From a bacterium (GTDB lineage Bacteria; Desulfobacterota; Deferrisomatia; Deferrisomatales; Deferrisomataceae), in assembly GCA_027021615.1 (NCBI GenBank), contig JALUTY010000051.1:1-40165 (forward strand): 40,165 bases of DNA, in the 5' to 3' direction. The position numbers and the translations under genes were made by a program. A model generated the notes under the pieces. That model ran no database searches. It was given only the letters and a program-made list of their open reading frames with translations, and was not told where the DNA came from. Numbering within the stretch: the stretch's first letter is position 1; each line of letters starts with the position of its first letter. Of the stretch, positions 38,980 through 40,165 are shown piece after piece.

Positions 38980-39990
38980 ATGAAAATCGAGATGGGCGAG
39001 TCGCTGGTTCGTTCTTGGCTTCGCCACTGCAAGGCGTGCCAGGTGGCCGAACTGAACTGGAAGCCCTCCCCGACGTGGGAGGTCGTGCCGTCCGCTCACC
39101 TTGCAGGTGTGTTCCGGGATGCACGGAGCCGGTTTCCCGACGCGATCAAGCAGACCCTTTCGATCGGTCAGTTCTTGCGGCAGGCCGAGATCGACGTCCT
39201 GGGCGTGAGGCTTGGGGCCGGGGGCAGGGTCGAGCGGTTGTTCGGGGTGGACACCGCGTTCCATTCGAACGGGCTGTCGTACGGAGGCAACGAAGACACG
39301 AAGAACCGGCTGCAGAAGAAGTTCCTGCGGACCGCGTTGGTGCTGGAGAGCTGCTTCCCGGAGGTGCCGATCGAGGTGCTTTTCGTGGCGCCGGTCGTCA
39401 CCCCCCGGCGGCTCGAGTTCGCGCGGGAAGCTGCCCAGGAAGTCAAGGATTTCTATCCCGACAGGGGAAAAGTGACCTTCGATCTGCTGGGCCCGGAGGC
39501 CTTTCGGGAGAAGATCCTCGAGCCGGTCTTGAAGCTGCATCACAAGGTCGCAGACACTTCGGAGCTGTTTCTCCGCGCCTGGCAGTTGGTGGCTCCGCAC
39601 ATGGCCCGGGAGCCTGGACCGCAGGGGGATGGGCCCGGGCGAAACCCGAAGGTGGTTCGCCCCTCGCCTCGTGGCAGGGCGGCTGGCCCCCGGGACCGCT
39701 CGGACAAACACGATGCCCATATCGTGGCGTACTACCTGTCGAAGTTCGACCACGAGCGCCTGCAGTTAGGCAACCAGGGGGAGACGTTCGCGTATGCAGC
39801 CAAGGTGTTGGGGGTGAAGGCCAACACGATCAAGAACGCCCGGGACTATTTCGACTCCCACACGGGGAGCCACAGGCAAGGGTGGAAGGCGCCCCTTCCG
39901 CCCCGATACATGGAGGTCCACCAGGCGTTCCGGACCACCCCGGAGCCCGAGTTGCGGGAGCTGGTGAAAGGGATCCTCAAGGTGAAATAG
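38980..39990 (+). CDS. Putative PD-(D/E)xK-type nuclease-family protein
   Basis: A 336-residue protein. The N-terminal 180 residues look like a restriction-endonuclease-like fold: MGESLVRSWLRHCKACQVAE with Glu6, then FLRQAEIDVLGVRL with the acidic E-x-D on a strand, and VDTAFHSNGLSYGGNEDTKN. I recall widespread uncharacterised proteins with this same start. Residues 195-240 are a Pro/Gly/Arg-rich linker and residues 245-336 a helical domain (DKHDAHIVAYYLSKFDHERL; LGVKANTIKNARDYFDSHTG). That C-terminal part may recognise DNA. ATG 38980 follows GGAGG by ten bases. The nuclease call is a fold impression, not a proven match. Confidence 0.6.
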   Translation: MKIEMGESLVRSWLRHCKACQVAELNWKPSPTWEVVPSAHLAGVFRDARSRFPDAIKQTLSIGQFLRQAEIDVLGVRLGAGGRVERLFGVDTAFHSNGLSYGGNEDTKNRLQKKFLRTALVLESCFPEVPIEVLFVAPVVTPRRLEFAREAAQEVKDFYPDRGKVTFDLLGPEAFREKILEPVLKLHHKVADTSELFLRAWQLVAPHMAREPGPQGDGPGRNPKVVRPSPRGRAAGPRDRSDKHDAHIVAYYLSKFDHERLQLGNQGETFAYAAKVLGVKANTIKNARDYFDSHTGSHRQGWKAPLPPRYMEVHQAFRTTPEPELRELVKGILKVK

Positions 39991-40005
39991 GGAGAGGGAG
40001 ACGAC

Positions 40006-40165
40006 ATGGAAATCTGCACGAAATGCGGAGCACCGGTGGGTCACGTCCGTCAAGGTGGTGTAAGAAACCGACCGCGTCATCCTCGGTTGGTAGATCAGGC
40101 AGCCACCGGCAGCTCCGGGTTCGTTGGGAGTGGGTTGGTCCGTTTCAGCACTTCGTCCATCGACG
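40006..40165 (+). CDS. Start of a zinc-ribbon ORF, running off the window
   Basis: ATG 40006 follows GGGAGAGGGAGA and encodes MEICTKCGAPVGHVRQGG, a zinc-ribbon start with C-x2-C. The frame stays open to the window edge, but after codon 18 the peptide turns Arg/Ser-rich and loses all zinc-ribbon character. On the other strand the last 100 bases encode MDEVLKRTNPLPTNPELPVA and a stop, possibly the end of a transposase gene. The zinc-ribbon gene may therefore be interrupted by an insertion sequence near 40052. Only the sequence beyond the edge can decide. Confidence 0.4.
   Translation, partial: MEICTKCGAPVGHVRQGGVRNRPRHPRLVDQAATGSSGFVGSGLVRFSTSSID

Noticed and set aside
10408-40165. Second attachment site within the window
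   Set aside because: I searched for a repeat of the ssrA T-arm and acceptor end and found none.

Overview
The window is high-GC bacterial chromosome, about two thirds to three quarters G+C in the lines I counted by hand. A tmRNA gene (ssrA) divides it into ordinary core genome on the left (1 to about 10,410) and a genomic island on the right, which runs past the end of the window. A superoxide reductase, the tail of a probable aldehyde:ferredoxin oxidoreductase, an RpoS-like sigma factor and a ComEA-like protein suggest an anaerobic, high-GC member of the former Deltaproteobacteria (Desulfobacterota, perhaps near Deferrisoma). That assignment is inference.

Core part. After the oxidoreductase tail come an MBL-fold hydrolase and tRNA-Asn with a near-consensus promoter. 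Next are an RpoS-like sigma factor and a tight minus-strand operon nadE, DUF2062 membrane protein, nth, panE, whose genes overlap or nearly touch. Then follow a DegP/HtrA protease, a superoxide reductase, a ComEA-like helix-hairpin-helix protein, a stand-alone LigD-type 3'-phosphoesterase, and ssrA with tag ADNYELALAA.

Island backbone (10,410 to about 13,780). A P4-type tyrosine integrase sits directly behind the ssrA 3' end, the classic target of this family. It is followed by an unknown protein, an AlpA-like regulator and a small protein with an HUH-like motif. Three 28-bp direct repeats lie just behind that protein.

BREX locus (13,716 to 34,483). All six BREX type 1 genes are present in order: brxA, brxB, brxC, pglX, pglZ, brxL. 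A promoter, a 25-codon leader ORF and an overlapping strong terminator precede brxA, which looks like attenuation. About 7.4 kb of cargo separates pglX from pglZ. It holds a markedly AT-richer three-gene module (143-aa protein, PIN-domain nuclease, P-loop ATPase), an AAA ATPase/TOPRIM-like pair, a relic of a second pglX 3' end, another AAA ATPase with a 175-aa partner, palindromic repeats, and the stump of an NYN-domain gene fused translationally to pglZ. pglX itself carries two in-frame palindromic elements and an internal AT-rich patch.

Downstream cargo (34,528 to the end). Another AAA ATPase/TOPRIM-like pair is followed by a relic of a second brxL, two unrecognised proteins, a broken DUF4236-TPR gene, a probable nuclease-family protein and an unfinished zinc-ribbon ORF. 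The relics and composition breaks show a BREX island that has repeatedly exchanged pglX, brxL and nested defence cassettes. The best candidate for an undescribed system is the PIN/ATPase module translationally coupled to pglX.
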